Origin: Odontesthes bonariensis
Lineage: Eukaryota > Chordata > Actinopteri > Atheriniformes > Atherinopsidae
Assembly (NCBI RefSeq): GCF_027942865.1
Contig: NC_134525.1
Span: 21,141,657 to 21,205,656 of the forward strand
DNA length: 64,000 nucleotides
Reading direction: 5' to 3'
The translations under genes and the position numbers were made by a program. This document shows, piece by piece, positions 12,401 through 24,643 of this stretch; position 1 is the first letter of the stretch, and each line of letters begins with the position of its first letter. The notes under the pieces were generated by a model. The model was not told where the DNA came from, ran no database searches, and saw nothing but the letters and a program-made list of their open reading frames with translations.

Positions 12401-14592
12401 ATTAAGCTTTTCTTGGGCTGATAATGATCTTTCTTATGCAAGTAATACAATCAGGGTTTTTCATAACATGTATTTTGTAGTGCACATGGCATAAATTGTA
12501 ATGACGGTGTGATATGTTGTAAGAAAACTGTCACCTATAATACCTCAGTGCATAAACAGTCCAGTCTTGTGCAAATAGCAAACAATATTACCATGTTACC
12601 TGACTGAAAACATTTTGGAGCATTGTTGTATCGAGCAAAAGTGGGAAAACACTTCACTTTCACTTAAGAAACAATATCTAATGTAGTTGTAATTGAATAA
12701 TTCTTTATCAATCTCAAAATGGGATTATTTATTTGTTTATTTCCCCTAATAATGAGTCATTACTTTGCAGCATGAAGAATCAAAACAGTTATTAGTAATT
12801 ATTTATTGTAAGAAAAACACATTGTGTAGAGTTATTGTATAATTCTATCATGTAAAATTCTAATAAATTATATTACATTATATTTCAAACTTATTGCTGT
12901 AAATAAAAAAAACAAGCCCCAAAATTATGTGTACAAAATGCTTTCGCTAATATCCAGTTACTAAAGCTCTGAATGACTCTTTTCTCTGTCCAGATACTGA
13001 AGGACTTCCCTGTTTTCCTCTCTGTGTCCTTTAGGTGGTGGTGGAACTCCCAAAAGGCAACGAGGCAGGCTCTCCGACAGATCTAGGTAACACGGACACG
13101 TTTTCAGAGCTGTCCCTCTTTTTTTCCACAAACGTTCTCATATTTCTCACACGTGTGCGTCTGCCTTCACGCCGTCTTGTTTTTCCCACTTGCAGGTCTG
13201 CGGCCTGGGGGCAAAGTTAAGCTGCTTCACAGCTCCTCCCTCCTCGCTGCTGAGAGGTGAGATTGATGAATAGCTTGTGACAGCCGCGTGTCACTGCAGG
13301 CCGCTGAGCTCAGAATAACCCGCAGTGTCTTTGCCCAGTGGGGCACAGCTGCTCGGCTGTGGTCATGCGGTCTTGTTTGTAACACACTGGATGTTTTGTC
13401 ACCTCTGACCTGTGGTCCTTTCATTTTTTCCACCTTCTCTTGCTCTGTTCGACTCTCAGGGGGTCACCAAGAGATGCAGTGAAAACGGGACCGTTACAGA
13501 CACTGCTTTTAAAATTCCTTCAAACAGACTCAAATCATTTCTTTATCGGCACCAATTTGGTGAGTGTAATTAATGCAATGTCATCCCCTCAAATATTTTT
13601 ATAAAAGGCAGTCCCTGTTGAATTTTCTTACAGCGTACTCATGTCATTTTGTTTAGGGTCTGGTCAACCACGGAACAAGTCACGGTTTAAGTGCTCCACC
13701 GAAGTTTTACAGGTTTCGGGAGGTTGAGATGCGACCTGTTGATGTCACCTCAATCCACTTCTCTCCCTTCAAACCAAATATGTTCTTGGTAGGAGGCTTT
13801 ATTTATTTGTAAATTAAATATATTTTATATTCAGGTGAGAAGATCAATACCACTTATGTTTGCCTGTTTTGAATCTGGATCTAAAGGCAGAGTAGCGTAG
13901 CTTAGCATAAAGACTGGAAACAAGGGGAAGCCAGCCCACCAGCAGCTATAAACTTCGCTTCCTATCTATTAAAAAAATGGAGGTATGAAGAGAATATGAG
14001 TGGCATTTATCTTCTGAATATGAGCTTTTTCAATGATTGTTTTTCATTCTGTAGCTTCAAAAGTGTATGTGTGTGTACTCTATGTATCTGTCCCTATTTT
14101 AGGTGGGCTGTGGGGATGGCAGCATCAGGCTGCACGCAGTCAGCCACGAGCTGCCTGTGGCAGAGTGGAAGAACAGCACAGCTGGCGAACCAGTGGTCTC
14201 GCTGCAGTGGGCTCAGACCACGTCGGCAGTCTTCTGCGTGCTCGACGCCGCCTCAAACCTCCACATATGGGACTTGTTGAAAGATGATGTGCAGCCTGTG
14301 GTCAGAGAGAGAATCAGTGCAGATAGGTAACTCCAGATGGGCAAGCTATGAATGTGAAATTGATTTTATATTCTTCTTTCAGTGTGTGTTGATCTCTGGT
14401 GTTTGTTTTCATTTTCTCAGGGTGACAACTATGGCTGTGTTCGGAGACTCAGGAAAAAAACCCACTTATTCAGGAATAGCCCTGGCTCATGAGTCTGGAA
14501 AAATAGAGCTGCATTACTTCACAAAAAGTTTTACTGTGTCCAGCTCTGCAGAGGGGGGAACGTTGGACAGTTTGATGACTGAAGCCTTTTGA
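6417..14592 (+). CDS. dync2i1: Dynein 2 intermediate chain 1 (WDR60), complete, 23 coding exons
   Basis: An intermediate chain of cytoplasmic dynein-2, the retrograde intraflagellar-transport motor in cilia. Coding exons: 6417-6431, 6622-6675, 6781-7399, 7477-7544, 7695-7985, 8912-8968, 9026-9076, 9288-9519, 9627-9723, 9830-9959, 10061-10172, 10261-10346, 10480-10609, 10766-10938, 11254-11416, 11697-11810, 11986-12047, 13035-13086, 13196-13256, 13460-13559, 13657-13788, 14103-14326, 14421-14592. All phases agree and give 1064 residues, close to human WDR60. The N-terminus carries [15 protein letters not shown]. Residues about 24-330 are almost wholly Arg/Glu/Asp/Lys. Acidic DDDFE and DYEEDFEE motifs follow (about 380-395), then [14 protein letters not shown] (about 496-510) and [21 protein letters not shown] repeats run from about 640 to the end ([42 protein letters not shown]). 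The exon at 8912-8968 (Ser-rich) is the least certain, and the donor at 7400 is GTGTGC. Confidence 0.93.
8490..8765 (+). repeat. Decayed minisatellite-like stretch in a dync2i1 intron
   Basis: A-rich sequence with imperfect recurring words, for example ACAATGAGACACAAACTGAC (8620-8639) and AAAAAGAGATACAAACTAAT. It resembles the repeat at 4840-6120 and the inverted one at 37555-37830. No exon is seen in it; the next dync2i1 exon starts at 8912. Confidence 0.45.
13885..13970 (+). repeat. Interspersed teleost repeat fragment in a dync2i1 intron
   Basis: The words GTAGCTTAGCATAAAGACTG and GAAACAAGGGGAAGCCAGCC followed by CACCAGCAGC resemble a very common percomorph interspersed repeat I have seen in many loci. 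The fragment is short and I cannot name its family. The call comes from memory of similar sequence, without alignment. Confidence 0.4.
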
Positions 14593-14690
14593 AATGCTGC
14601 TTCATTGATGATGATCCACTCATTTGTTACTGCAACTGTACTCAAACTTTGGAAGAGCGTAAAGTTCAATTTATAAATCTGTTTTTGTGG

Positions 14691-14765
14691 AAGGGGGGCG
14701 GGGGCTGGAGCCTATCCCAGCTGCCATAGGGCAAAAGTCAGGGTACATCCTGGACAGATCGATGC
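14691..14765 (-). repeat. Short interspersed repeat tail in the dync2i1 3' UTR
   Basis: GGCTGGAGCCTATCCCAGCT plus CATCCTGGACAG is, in reverse, the ending of a ubiquitous fish repeat that reads roughly CTGTCCAGG...AGCTGGGATAGGCTCC. The plus-oriented relative is at 28997-29190. Only the terminal part is present, inside the dync2i1 3' UTR. Confidence 0.5.
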
Positions 14766-14870
14766 ATATATTGTAAGTTTAAAAAGAAGTATGTTTATTG
14801 ATACGAATATTTTTACTTTTTGACTACATAAAATATTTGTATGGTGTGAAAAAGTGTGAGTTTTCTAAAA

Positions 14871-14876
14871 AATAAA
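14871..14876 (+). terminator. Poly(A) signal of dync2i1
   Basis: A canonical AATAAA lies 279 bases after the dync2i1 stop codon, in AT-rich sequence. The next gene's leader begins a few hundred bases later, so this is the likely 3' end. Confidence 0.6.
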
Positions 14877-15224
14877 CTGAGCATATCTGTTCTTGTGTTA
14901 CTTTATAGCATGGGCATCCCATAAAAATTGTACTGATATATTTCTGTTAACATTTTTCTAAATAACATCCCAGAGGAAGGGTGTCTTCAGTGGAAAAACT
15001 GTTTCTTAAATTCGGGACATGGATTTTAATAACTGGACATGGATTTTGCAGTTGTCGTGAAATCTTCATTTATTTAAATCTTTATTTACTGGCTTAAAAG
15101 TGCCCAGTCTATTATACAAACTCCTTCTGAAATTTACTAGAATCCGTGTGGGTAGTGAAATGCCGTTTCTGCGTAACATTTGATGTCAAAGCGGCCTGGA
15201 GCCATGACGGTAGCGGAGCAACCA

Positions 15225-15237
15225 GTTGCCTAGCAAC
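15225..15237. promoter_or_regulatory. RFX X-box upstream of wdr97
   Basis: GTTGCCTAGCAAC fits the RFX X-box consensus (GTYRCC, 0-3 bases, RGYAAC) with both half-sites perfect and a one-base spacer. It lies about 100 bases before a probable non-coding first exon that ends at a GTAAAC donor at 15376. WDR97 is grouped with ciliary or flagellar WD proteins, so RFX control is expected. This is the clearest regulatory motif in the window. Confidence 0.65.
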
Positions 15238-15334
15238 CAACACGGAGCTTTAGTACGCAGAGAAGAAACTTTTTTTGCACTTTGTCCATGTTTCATGTTT
15301 TCACCTTGATTAACATTGCGTAAACCGCTGACGC

Positions 15335-15375
15335 ATGACTGGATTCAGGATTCATATCCACCAGTTACCTGGAAG
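15335..15375 (+). other. Probable wdr97 5' UTR exon end with upstream ORF
   Basis: Sequence ending ACCTGGAAG before GTAAAC (15376) looks like the 3' end of a leader exon that splices to the acceptor at 15975. An ATG at 15335 would read through that splice for 25 codons and stop (ending SSSGKIR) before the main ATG at 16044. The exon's 5' limit cannot be seen. Confidence 0.4.
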
Positions 15376-15975
15376 GTAAACACAGCCAACCTCGGGTTAC
15401 CTGGCTTTAAGCTTTTATAGCTATAAATCTCCATAGAAGACCATAGAAGCTAGCTTTAACAATAACGATTACATCTAACATTTGGCCCAAATGTTAGCTG
15501 TTTTTTTTGTCGTCGTTGTTCTTTTTTGGCTGTTATAATTGTTTTCCCGACTTTTTCTCTTTTTTTTTCCACCCGATATCTCACGTTTTAGACAGTTTAG
15601 CTTTATTTTACTTCTGAACAGATTTGGGTTTTTAGGAATACCATACAACAGAGTGGCAAATAAAGAAAAGATGGTTCCTTGTGTTTTTCTAAAGAAAAAA
15701 AAAGTGACCTCTCTGCTATTCTGTTATTGTTTTTAACAACAAAAAAAGCTAATTGTCCCGTGTCTGAAGCTGATAATTCCCACCTAACATGAACCAGGCA
15801 TTCCTATAAGTCATCCAAGTTATTTGATTTTAATAAAAACAATGTTTGTGAATGGTTGTACAGCTACCAGCTTAATCTGTGAAGATGTGGGATTTTCAAT
15901 CATATAAGGAAATATTAAACCAGCACTGTATATTCAGATTAAATCTAACTTTGCTTGGACCTTGCATTTCTTCAG

Positions 15976-18900
15976 TGCCATGCAGAATTGGTCTTCTTCG
16001 GGAAAAATTAGATAATCTTTTCGAGTCTTAGACGTTGTTGGAAATGGTGGCACCGGGAGAGAACAGCACAACAACCACTGTGCTGTTTCACAGTCCAACT
16101 TTGAAGCTGCTATCTCAACATTCTGGGACACCAAATGAGAAAACCCCTGTTCAGTTGTTCAGACAGGATGTGAAGCAGCCTGCAGAAAAGGTACACTAAC
16201 ATAATGCTGAGCTGCCATGAGCACTGTTGGAGGTCTTTCCGATTGTATATGCATTCTCTTTGTCTGTGTCAGCAGGTTATTCACTCAGTGAGGAAGCAGC
16301 AGTTGTTTGCTCATCATGGTCTCCGTCACCTGCAGCATTTCTCCTGCGACAGCCCCGTGCGTTTCATGATGTATTCTGAGGCTGCTGCAGCATTCATTAG
16401 CCTCCATTCGGACAACACAGTGTGCCTTTATAAAGCTGGTCACAAGCAAACCCTCTTAACATGCTTGCCTTTCATGGGCTTGACTGCTACAAAGATCCCT
16501 GGCTGTCTGGTTGGCTGGGGCCCCGGGCCCATCTTGACACTTCTGGACAGCGAGTTACGCACACTGGACACTGCTGATAATGCCCTGGACATACAAATTT
16601 GCGAGGCTGCAGAGCACTCTACAGAGCTGGTTACAGCAGGTGCTGGGAATGTGTGTGTGTGGTCGGTGATGCTCATGAGGCGCAAGCTGACGATACAGGA
16701 GGAGCTGCAGCAGTACGGCGCTTTCACACACATGACCCTGGCTCCTCCACGAGCTGAAAAGCCCCACCGAGGCTTTTTTGCGAGCGGGCAGGCCGTGACA
16801 GTCGTTGACCTTGACGGCGGGAGGGTCCTGGAGCACAAGAAGGATCTTTGGTCATGGTTTGTATGGTAACATGTGATATACAATCAGAGGTTTCTGTCCC
16901 TCACACGTTATGAACATGTAAACATGTAACCGACTGGATCAATAAGAAATTAACATATTCAGCTTCGTTAATGTATCAGTTATGTTGTTTTCTCTTCTTT
17001 TTTTTCTTATTTTTTTCCAGTTTTGGCCTTTTCTCTCTGGAAAACGTTGAGGGACGACTGTGTCCATCAGATTTGCATACATGCTTCGGAAAATCATTCC
17101 AATGCTCTACATGTTTGACGTGTATTGTTCAACATCCAACACAAGTCAAACTTTGGACAGACTTTTGTCATCTTTTAGTGATTGAACAGCAAAATGTCTG
17201 TTTTCTGATGCACTTGAATGTATGTCACTATAAGGAAAGAGGGAACAAATAAAAAATATACACACTTGGTACTTATAACTAAGCTCAGAAACAGAAAGTA
17301 GTTGTGCAAAATTTGGTATGAATCTGAATCTGTGAACAGCGCCTACTTTAAACTGCAGCATTTTGGTAGTAACAGGTGGTGGTTTGAGGGGTGAAATGTA
17401 TTCTCACGCCTTCATTTTGTCATGTTTTGGCATTTGAACGTTTTATTTGGGGTTCTCTGTTTTTTTTTTTTTTGTTTGTTTTTTTAAATTGGGCTTATTT
17501 CGGGAGTGGTCAGACCAAGAAGTAAATATACATTAAAGCTTGGGGAGTTTTTTGCGGGGCTTGAGATAACGAAGCAATGTGATGTAATGATATCAACGCT
17601 TTCTAATTCACGGCTTGCACATGTCATGCAAGATTGAAACAAGGAAATAGCACTTCACTGTAAAAGGGGTGGTGTATATAGTGTAACTGTAACATATTGT
17701 ATATTTAAAAAAAAAAATCAGTTATGACAGTGCTGCTGTATTTGATTGGAATAGATTGATCATTTGTATCCAATTAATTATTGAATGACTGTTTATGGTG
17801 GAGGATGACATCTTTCAGGCTGCTGAAATGCACTACTGAGTACAATTTTTAACTTGTTTTTTGTTTGTTTTCAGCAATATCACCGCAATGGCATACTGCT
17901 CTCAGCTGGACTGTTTGATTATTTCTTCCCAAGAGCTGGCTATAACAGTATGGGGTCCTGATTGGGAACCACGTGTGGCTTTTTTAGGACACAATGGTAA
18001 CATTATGACTGAAGTGCTCCATGTTTCTATTTCGGCCTCCTCATTGATTTACTTCATTTTTTGGTCTGCTTTCTGTTTGTTCCTTTTTGCTTAGATATGG
18101 TGAACTCCCTGTTCTACTGCTCTGAAATAAACGTCTTGGTATCCTCCTCAGTGGATTGTACAATCCGTATCTGGAATGTGGAGGAGTGTGAGGCAGTCGA
18201 TTGTGTTCAGACAGAACAGAAAAGACCTCCGCTTTACATAAGAGGCACAAAAAAAGGAGACACCTTCTTCTCTTTTTCGCGCCAGGGGATGGACTTGTGG
18301 GCTGTCAGAAATTTGTACACCCTTCACCATCAACTTGGGAGAGAAGATGCCCCTGTGAGACACATCGCAGTCTCACAGTTGCCTGCTCCTTACCCCACAC
18401 GAGTCCTCTGCATCAGCGGAGACTGTAATGTCACTCTTTTGGCTGAAGAAACAGGGTCAGTGTTGACTTCTTTCAAGGCAATGGAAAGAATTTTATGTGC
18501 CGACTACTGCCTGCACAAGGAGATTCTGTTGGTTTTAACAGAGGCAGGTACAGTGCTGCAAACCAACACACTCTCTAATCCAATCACTGTGATGCAAGAA
18601 TGGAAAGGCATAGGCCAGGGACCCTGGCAGCGCACAGACCACATGACCAAAAAACATGCCAAGAACCTGCCCGTTCCTGGCCTGGCCTGCTGCCTGGTGC
18701 TTTACAGTTGTGTAGCTGACACACAGAAAGCTTTAGAGGAATGGCAAAGTTTACAGGAGGGGAGAGGTTGCAGTCACAGGAAGTACATAGAGCTCGATGA
18801 TGCCAAGAATAAGTGAGGGATTTTATTTCAAAGTTTAAAAATCATGGTGCTGGAGGAGCTTCGTTTCCTCAAATCTGATAATAGTTCTGTGTTTGAACAG

Positions 18901-21900
18901 ATTTTTGATTATCATTGGCCAAAATGGAGGCTGTGTGAGTGTTCTGAAATCAGATAACGGGAAGGTCTTGCTCAGAACGCAGGCACACAACGGCCAGAGA
19001 GTCACATCAATGCAGGCGTGCCCTGAGAACCACTGCCTCCTAACCTCAGGTAAATCCCAACTTCATTGATTAATCTGTTTGAAGAGTTTCAGTTAGGATT
19101 CAGAGTGCATCATAGCACAGAAACTGCACTGCTGAAAGTTACCAATGATCTCCTCTTAGCCTCTGATAGCGGACTTGTGTCTGTGCTTGTCCTGTTGGAT
19201 CTCAGTGCTGCATTTGATACGGTCGATCACAGTATCTTATTACACAGACTTGAACATGTTATTGGGATTAAAGGAACTGCATTAGGCTGGTTTAAATCAT
19301 ATTTATCTGATAGATTTCAGTTTGTTCTTGTAAATGAAGAATCTTCCTCACACACCAGAGTAAGTCTGGAGTTCCCCAGGGTTCTGTGCTTGGACCGATT
19401 CTTTTTACTTTATACATGCTTCCATTAGGTAACATTATTAGACAGCATGGCATAAATTTCCATTGCTATACTGATGATACTCAGCTGTACTTATCTATAA
19501 AACCAGATGAACCCAGTAGGTTGGTCAGACTACAAGCATGTCTTAAAGACATAAAGACCTGGATGACTCAGAACTGTCTGCTTCTAAATTCAGACAAAAC
19601 TGAAGTCGTTATCTTTGGACCTGAGCGTTTCAGGGAGAAATTGTCTAGCTATATAGTTACTCTAGATGGTATTTCCTTGGCTTCTAGTTCTACAGTGAGG
19701 AACCTTGGAGTTATTTTTGACCAGAACTTATCATTTGACTCGCATATAAAACAGGTTTCTAGGACTGCCTTCTTTCACCTTCGTAATATTGTTAAAATCA
19801 GGAACATCCTGTCTCAGAGTGATGCAGAAAAACTAATTCATGCATTTGTTACTTCAAGATTGGACTACTGTAATTCTTTATTATTGGGCTGTCCCACATA
19901 TTCTCTGAAAAGCCTTCAGTTGATCCAAAATGCTGCAGCCAGAGTTTTGACGAGAACTAACAGGAGAGATCATATTTCTCCAGTTTTAGCTTCTCTTCAT
20001 TGGCTCCCTGTTAAATTCAGAATAGAATTTAAGATTCTTCTCCTTACATATAAAGCTCTTAATGACCGAGCTCCATCATATCTTAAAGATCTCATTATAA
20101 GATATTTTCTTAACAGAGCACTTCGTTCCCAAACTGCAGGTTTACTTGAGGTTCCCAGAGTTTCTAAAAGTAGAATGGGAGGCAGAGCCTTCAGTTATCA
20201 GGCCCCTCTATTGTGGAATAAGCTGCCAGTAAATGTCCGGGAAGCAGACACCCTTTCCACTTTTAAGACCAGGCTTAAAACTTTCCTTTTTGATAAAGCT
20301 TATAGTTAGGGATGGCTCAGGTGATCCTGAAACATCCCATAGTTAAGCTGCTATAGGCCTAGACTGCTGGGGGGGCCTCATCTGTCACACCTTTCCTCAC
20401 TTTACTCTCTTTATGTATATGTGATATTATTGTGGTCATTAACTTGTGTTTCCCTGTTCCAACAGATATCCTTTGAATGGTGTTACAGTGCCGCCGCCAC
20501 GGCGGCCCCCTCCCACCTCCCCCCTCCCCCCTCCCCCCCTTTCTGTCTTCTCAAACCCCAGCTGGTCGAGGCGGATGGCCACCCTTCCTGAGTCTGGTTC
20601 TGCCAGAGGTTTCTTCCTGTTAAAAGGGAGTCGTTTCTCTCCACAGTCGCCTCAGGCACGCTCAGGCCGGGAGATTGGACCGAAAAACAAAAAGTTTTCA
20701 GTGCAATCTGTTGGTTTTCTTAGCTAGGAAATTGTTTTTTGAATTGGCTCTATATGAACGAATTGGATTATTTTATGAATTATGATTATTATTAATTAAT
20801 TGAATTCCAATTGGCTTGAATTGGACTTACTATCTAAGTGCCTTGAGATGACATTTGTTGTATTTGGCGCTATATAAATAAAAATGAATTGAATTGAATT
20901 GAATTGAATTGCCTTTGGTGTGCTTGTCAGTGATGATTCGATGATTTCTTTCCAATCTTCAAGGCGAGGACTTGACGGTGGTCGTGTGGAGAGTCTACCC
21001 CTACGTTGAGGAGTGTCTGAGCCAACAAATGAGCCTGCAGTGTGATCAACCTCAAGTCTATCTAGCAACACTGGGGTCACAGCTCGCCTTGACCTTTCAA
21101 GAGCTCAGCAGTGGCTCCTACAGACTAAAGCTCTTCAACCTGCTCGACCAAACAGATTATCAGCCCAGGGAAGGACATTCAGACCACTTCACAGGTCAAA
21201 CAGACAATTTTCTTTAACTGTTAAACTACTGATGGGAACTTTGCAGTTTTGAGTGACTTTGCTCGCTCTCTTTTCTTGCAGGACTTTGTGGGATTCCAGA
21301 ACTGATGGTGTTTGCTTCCAGCAGTCTGGATAAGACACTGTGTTTCTGGAATGAGGAGAATCAGCTCATCAGGTTGGAGTTCATTACCTGACTCTGATCA
21401 CCTGCACCTCCAGCTCAGTTTGATATATTTCAGAGAGCACAGGTTAACCCTGTAATCCCTCCAGGACTCTGCAGCTTCAAGCTGTGCCTCAGTGTCTTGC
21501 CTACAGTCGATTTGGAGGACAGCTGTACCTGGGTATCAGAGGGGATCTGTACAAGATGAGGTTTACAAAGTTTCTGCCACACAACTACAGAGAAAGGGTA
21601 CAATTATATGTTATTTTATGACATCCTTTTTTATGATTATTATGACTTAATTTTAATGGTTCTTTATTTCTTGTTCATTTACAGCTCCATTGCACTCATG
21701 GTGCTGAGCTTCTTCCTGATACGCCTATTCCTGTGGATAAAGAAACATACAGCCAAACAAAGTAAGGTTGATTCAACATACACATTGAGTGAAACATAAT
21801 GCCAAGGTTCTTAATAAGATATTAAGGATCTTAATATCCTGTGTTCTAGCACGTCTAAAGATGAGGAAGAGATGTTACAAGCAATCGCCAACAATCGGGT

Positions 21901-24533
21901 ATTGATTGGAGGCATGAAACAGCAGGTTTGTGTACAATGATGGAACTTGACAGTGTATTTACTGAAAATTGCACATTGATTTGACCTTATCATTATTATT
22001 ATTGAGGCCTGGCTTGTGCCATTTTCACCAGTTTTTCTTTTTTTTCCAGGAGAGCTTAGTGACTACAAACATGGACCTGGAGGCACTCTTTCAAAGCAGT
22101 GTGAAATGCCGAAAAGAGAAACCTCCCAGCACGAAGCAAACCAAGAAAGAGGCCTTCGATCGCTACATGAATATAATCTATGGATTGCCACTCATTAATA
22201 AGGTCCATATTACACTCTCTTACTTGTGTGTCCACAGCATTTTCAACAAAATACAGAATTTGTCCGATAAACTTCCAAGTCAGATGATTATTTTTTTAAG
22301 CTTTCCTTTTACAGATTGTCCCAGAGGTCATCTTTAGAGATCACCTTTTCATCCGGCGGATTGATTTATTTCATCAGTCGTCTAATTTTCTTTTACAGAT
22401 TGAAGTAGAGGACATCTTTGATCCGGCAAAATACTCTGTGTGCCCTGAAACAAAATACGTTAGGCCTCGCAACCTTCCCAGAATAAAACAGGACGTCCGC
22501 CCTCGACGTAAAGAGGAAATTCCTGTAAACGTGGAGAAAAAGAAGGTACAAACTGTCGGCGGGATAAGTGCTGTGTACTCTCAGGATCTCTGTTTTCTGC
22601 TGAATTTAGAGTTTTACTAAAACTATGTTAGATGCCGTTGTTTGTTGCCTGTTATCGAGTATGTCATGGAGGAAAGTTTTGATCTGACCGTACAACTGCA
22701 GAAAAGAAAGCCCCCAAAGACCCCCACAAAAGTCCTGTCACCACCTGTTGAGAAAGTGACCCCAGAAAAACCTGTCATCGTGAAGAAGCCTGTCCGGGTT
22801 AAGAAGAAAGAAGAGGTATGAGTATCTCCTGTCTTAACTGAAAAAGAAACAAAAAAAAAACCATCACTAAAGATGGAGCTCTGATTTCTGTCTGACTTGT
22901 TCCTGTAGCCTGTAGCAGAGATCATAAAGCCAGTAGAGCAACCAAAACCCAGAACTCCCATTCCACCTCGACCCGGGACTCCGACTCCGACTCCAACTCC
23001 ACCACCGCCGCGGGAACCCTCCCCTGAAGTGCCGACATTCCTCAAACAGTTTGCAGAGATGGGATGGTTTAGAGACTTGTACCCTGATAAAAAGGTAGCA
23101 TATTGCAAAATATCAATAATCTTAGCGATAAACACGGTTAAAGTTTGGATGTTGAGGTGTTTGTCTGTGTGTGTGCAGAGTATCCCTGACAACCCGTCTG
23201 CTGAGGACTTCTCCCGACAGCTGCTGAACTATCTACAAACCTGCTGCACAACATCCAAGATAAAGATCCTCGGTGCGATCAGGGCCCTGCACCAGCAGGG
23301 ACTCCTACACAACACAGACGAGCTTTATGGAGGCCTCATCGACTCTTTACAAACATTTGCACGACCACACATGGTACTGTTGGATCCAGATTGTCACAGT
23401 GCAGCTAAAGAAATGGACTGTGAGGTTATGATTAACTTTACGTGTGTTTCAGTCGCCTGTGGAACGCATCGTGCTTACCGAGATGCTGAATCTGTTGGTG
23501 CATCTGAAATCTGAGATCAGTTACAATCTTATGATGAAGCTCCTAACTCTTCTAGCCTATAAAGAGCTGGACCTCCGGTGAGGCTCTTCATGTTTGATTA
23601 TTGGTATCAATCAAACTGATTTTTCAAGGCGAAGGTGTGTATCATGCCGTGGTTTCATTGATAGGAAACCAGCACTGCGTCTGCTGGGAGCAATAGGTGT
23701 TCACAAGGCTGAGCAGTGGTTGTGGCCCGAGTTGGAAAGCTGGGAGTCAGAGCTGGAGGACCAGTCTAACACCTGGGAGAGCCTCCATGGCAAAGCAGAT
23801 TGTTGGTTGGAGTTGTGGATCTCCAAATTCAAAGTTAATATCACATATCAGATGCAGATGAGAGCTTCTCACAGTGTTGCTGACTGCCTGTCATAAGTAA
23901 TTAACTGCCTCCCCTTCTTTCATTTCCATGCAACTAGAAACATAACCGACATCTGGACATCGGGAATTCCCCTGCCTTCACCATGGTGGACGTGCTCAAT
24001 TATTTCTGCAGTGTGCAAAAAGAGGAGCACAGAAAGGCCGCATGTGTTTGTGTTGTACCTGCCAGCCGCAAGGACACAGTGATCTTATCTCTGCGTGACT
24101 GGTATGTAAAAGTCATACTTGTTTACTATGGTGGCTTTTCTGTGATCTTATCCATTGTTATATTTTCAATTCTTTTAGTACTTTCAAACCAATCCTTCGT
24201 CTGGGAGAGACATACAGCATGAGCAGAATACGCAGGCCACCAGGTAAGAAGTCGCTATATTTCAGCTGAGACTTTGGATCAAATGGGACACCTTGCTTGT
24301 ACAAATAAACATTTAATGTGAATCTTTGCCATTTAGGTATCATCCTTCCCCCCCTGCATAAACGTCCCTTCCTCATGCACTTTCCTAATTTCATAACTCT
24401 GCCACTACCTCGAGTCACCCTGCGCCCCTTTCACATCTACTCAGAGGAGGACAGGCGGAGGGCCTCGGTTCGGCGCTACTTCATTCAGCAGCAGTCTTTG
24501 GTAGAGTACTACAGGCGATGCCTTAAACGCTAG
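15976..24533 (+). CDS. wdr97: WD repeat-containing protein 97-like, complete, 20 coding exons
   Basis: A large WD-repeat protein, probably a cilium/flagellum component; this role is known only by family. The start is the ATG at 16044, with an in-frame TAG just upstream. Coding exons: 16044-16190 (exon from 15976), 16276-16856, 17875-17996, 18095-18812, 18901-19049, 20964-21194, 21282-21372, 21465-21597, 21685-21761, 21850-21925, 22050-22202, 22399-22545, 22660-22815, 22909-23094, 23179-23373, 23453-23577, 23665-23833, 23938-24101, 24179-24243, 24337-24533. Phases agree and give 1293 residues. WD repeats fill about 60-720 ([59 protein letters not shown]). A Pro/Thr-rich linker ([10 protein letters not shown]) precedes a helical C-terminus with [17 protein letters not shown]. 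The acceptor before 22660 is TTATCGAG, a weak polypyrimidine tract. An in-frame alternative acceptor lies at 22315. An L2-like LINE sits in intron 5. WDR97 is my best match by order of motifs. Confidence 0.8.
19055..20910 (+). mobile_element. L2-like LINE, 5' truncated, in wdr97 intron 5
   Basis: Two plus frames make up the reverse-transcriptase half of a LINE. Codons to about 19365 hold [27 protein letters not shown] and [10 protein letters not shown]. The second frame continues with [12 protein letters not shown], the catalytic [40 protein letters not shown] and ends [15 protein letters not shown] at 20309. A one-base loss near 19365 breaks the frame, so the copy is dead. The 3' UTR includes a C-rich tract (about 20490-20540) and the end is an ATTGA tandem (20883-20910), as expected for teleost L2. 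The endonuclease half is absent. It lies in the same orientation as wdr97, between exons 5 and 6. Confidence 0.88.
20883..20910. repeat. (ATTGA)n tail of the L2-like LINE
   Basis: About five copies of the pentamer close the LINE and mark its 3' boundary with the wdr97 intron. Confidence 0.8.
22315..22398 (+). other. Optional in-frame exon extension in wdr97 (tandem acceptor)
   Basis: A TTTTACAG acceptor at 22307-22314 precedes 84 bases that are open in the wdr97 frame and end at a second TTTTACAG (22391-22398). Using the first acceptor adds 28 codons with no stop. The two acceptors and their first exon bases (ATTG....AGAGG.CATCTTT) are alike, suggesting a small local duplication. Confidence 0.45.
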
Positions 24534-24604
24534 TCTGTAAGAATCCCACCAACACCCGATGAGCCTTCCCTCTAACAGCCTTCCCTTTGAAACCATTTTC
24601 AACA

Positions 24605-24610
24605 ATTAAA
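24605..24610 (+). terminator. Candidate wdr97 poly(A) signal
   Basis: ATTAAA lies 72 bases after the wdr97 stop. A canonical AATAAA at 25258-25263 is a second option and would give a 3' UTR ending close to the lrrc14 stop on the other strand. Confidence 0.4.
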
Positions 24611-24643
24611 TGACTCTTTAAACACTGCTGGATGACTGGATGA

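Noticed and set aside
16971..17252. 93-codon plus frame within wdr97 intron 2
   Set aside because: The join 16856 to 17875 restores a TGC codon and the WD-repeat register; this frame has no similarity and would break phase.
22623..23192. 189-codon minus-strand open frame rich in Gly/Val ([11 protein letters not shown])
   Set aside because: It is the reverse shadow of wdr97 exons encoding the Pro/Thr linker, which have correct splice sites and phase on the plus strand.
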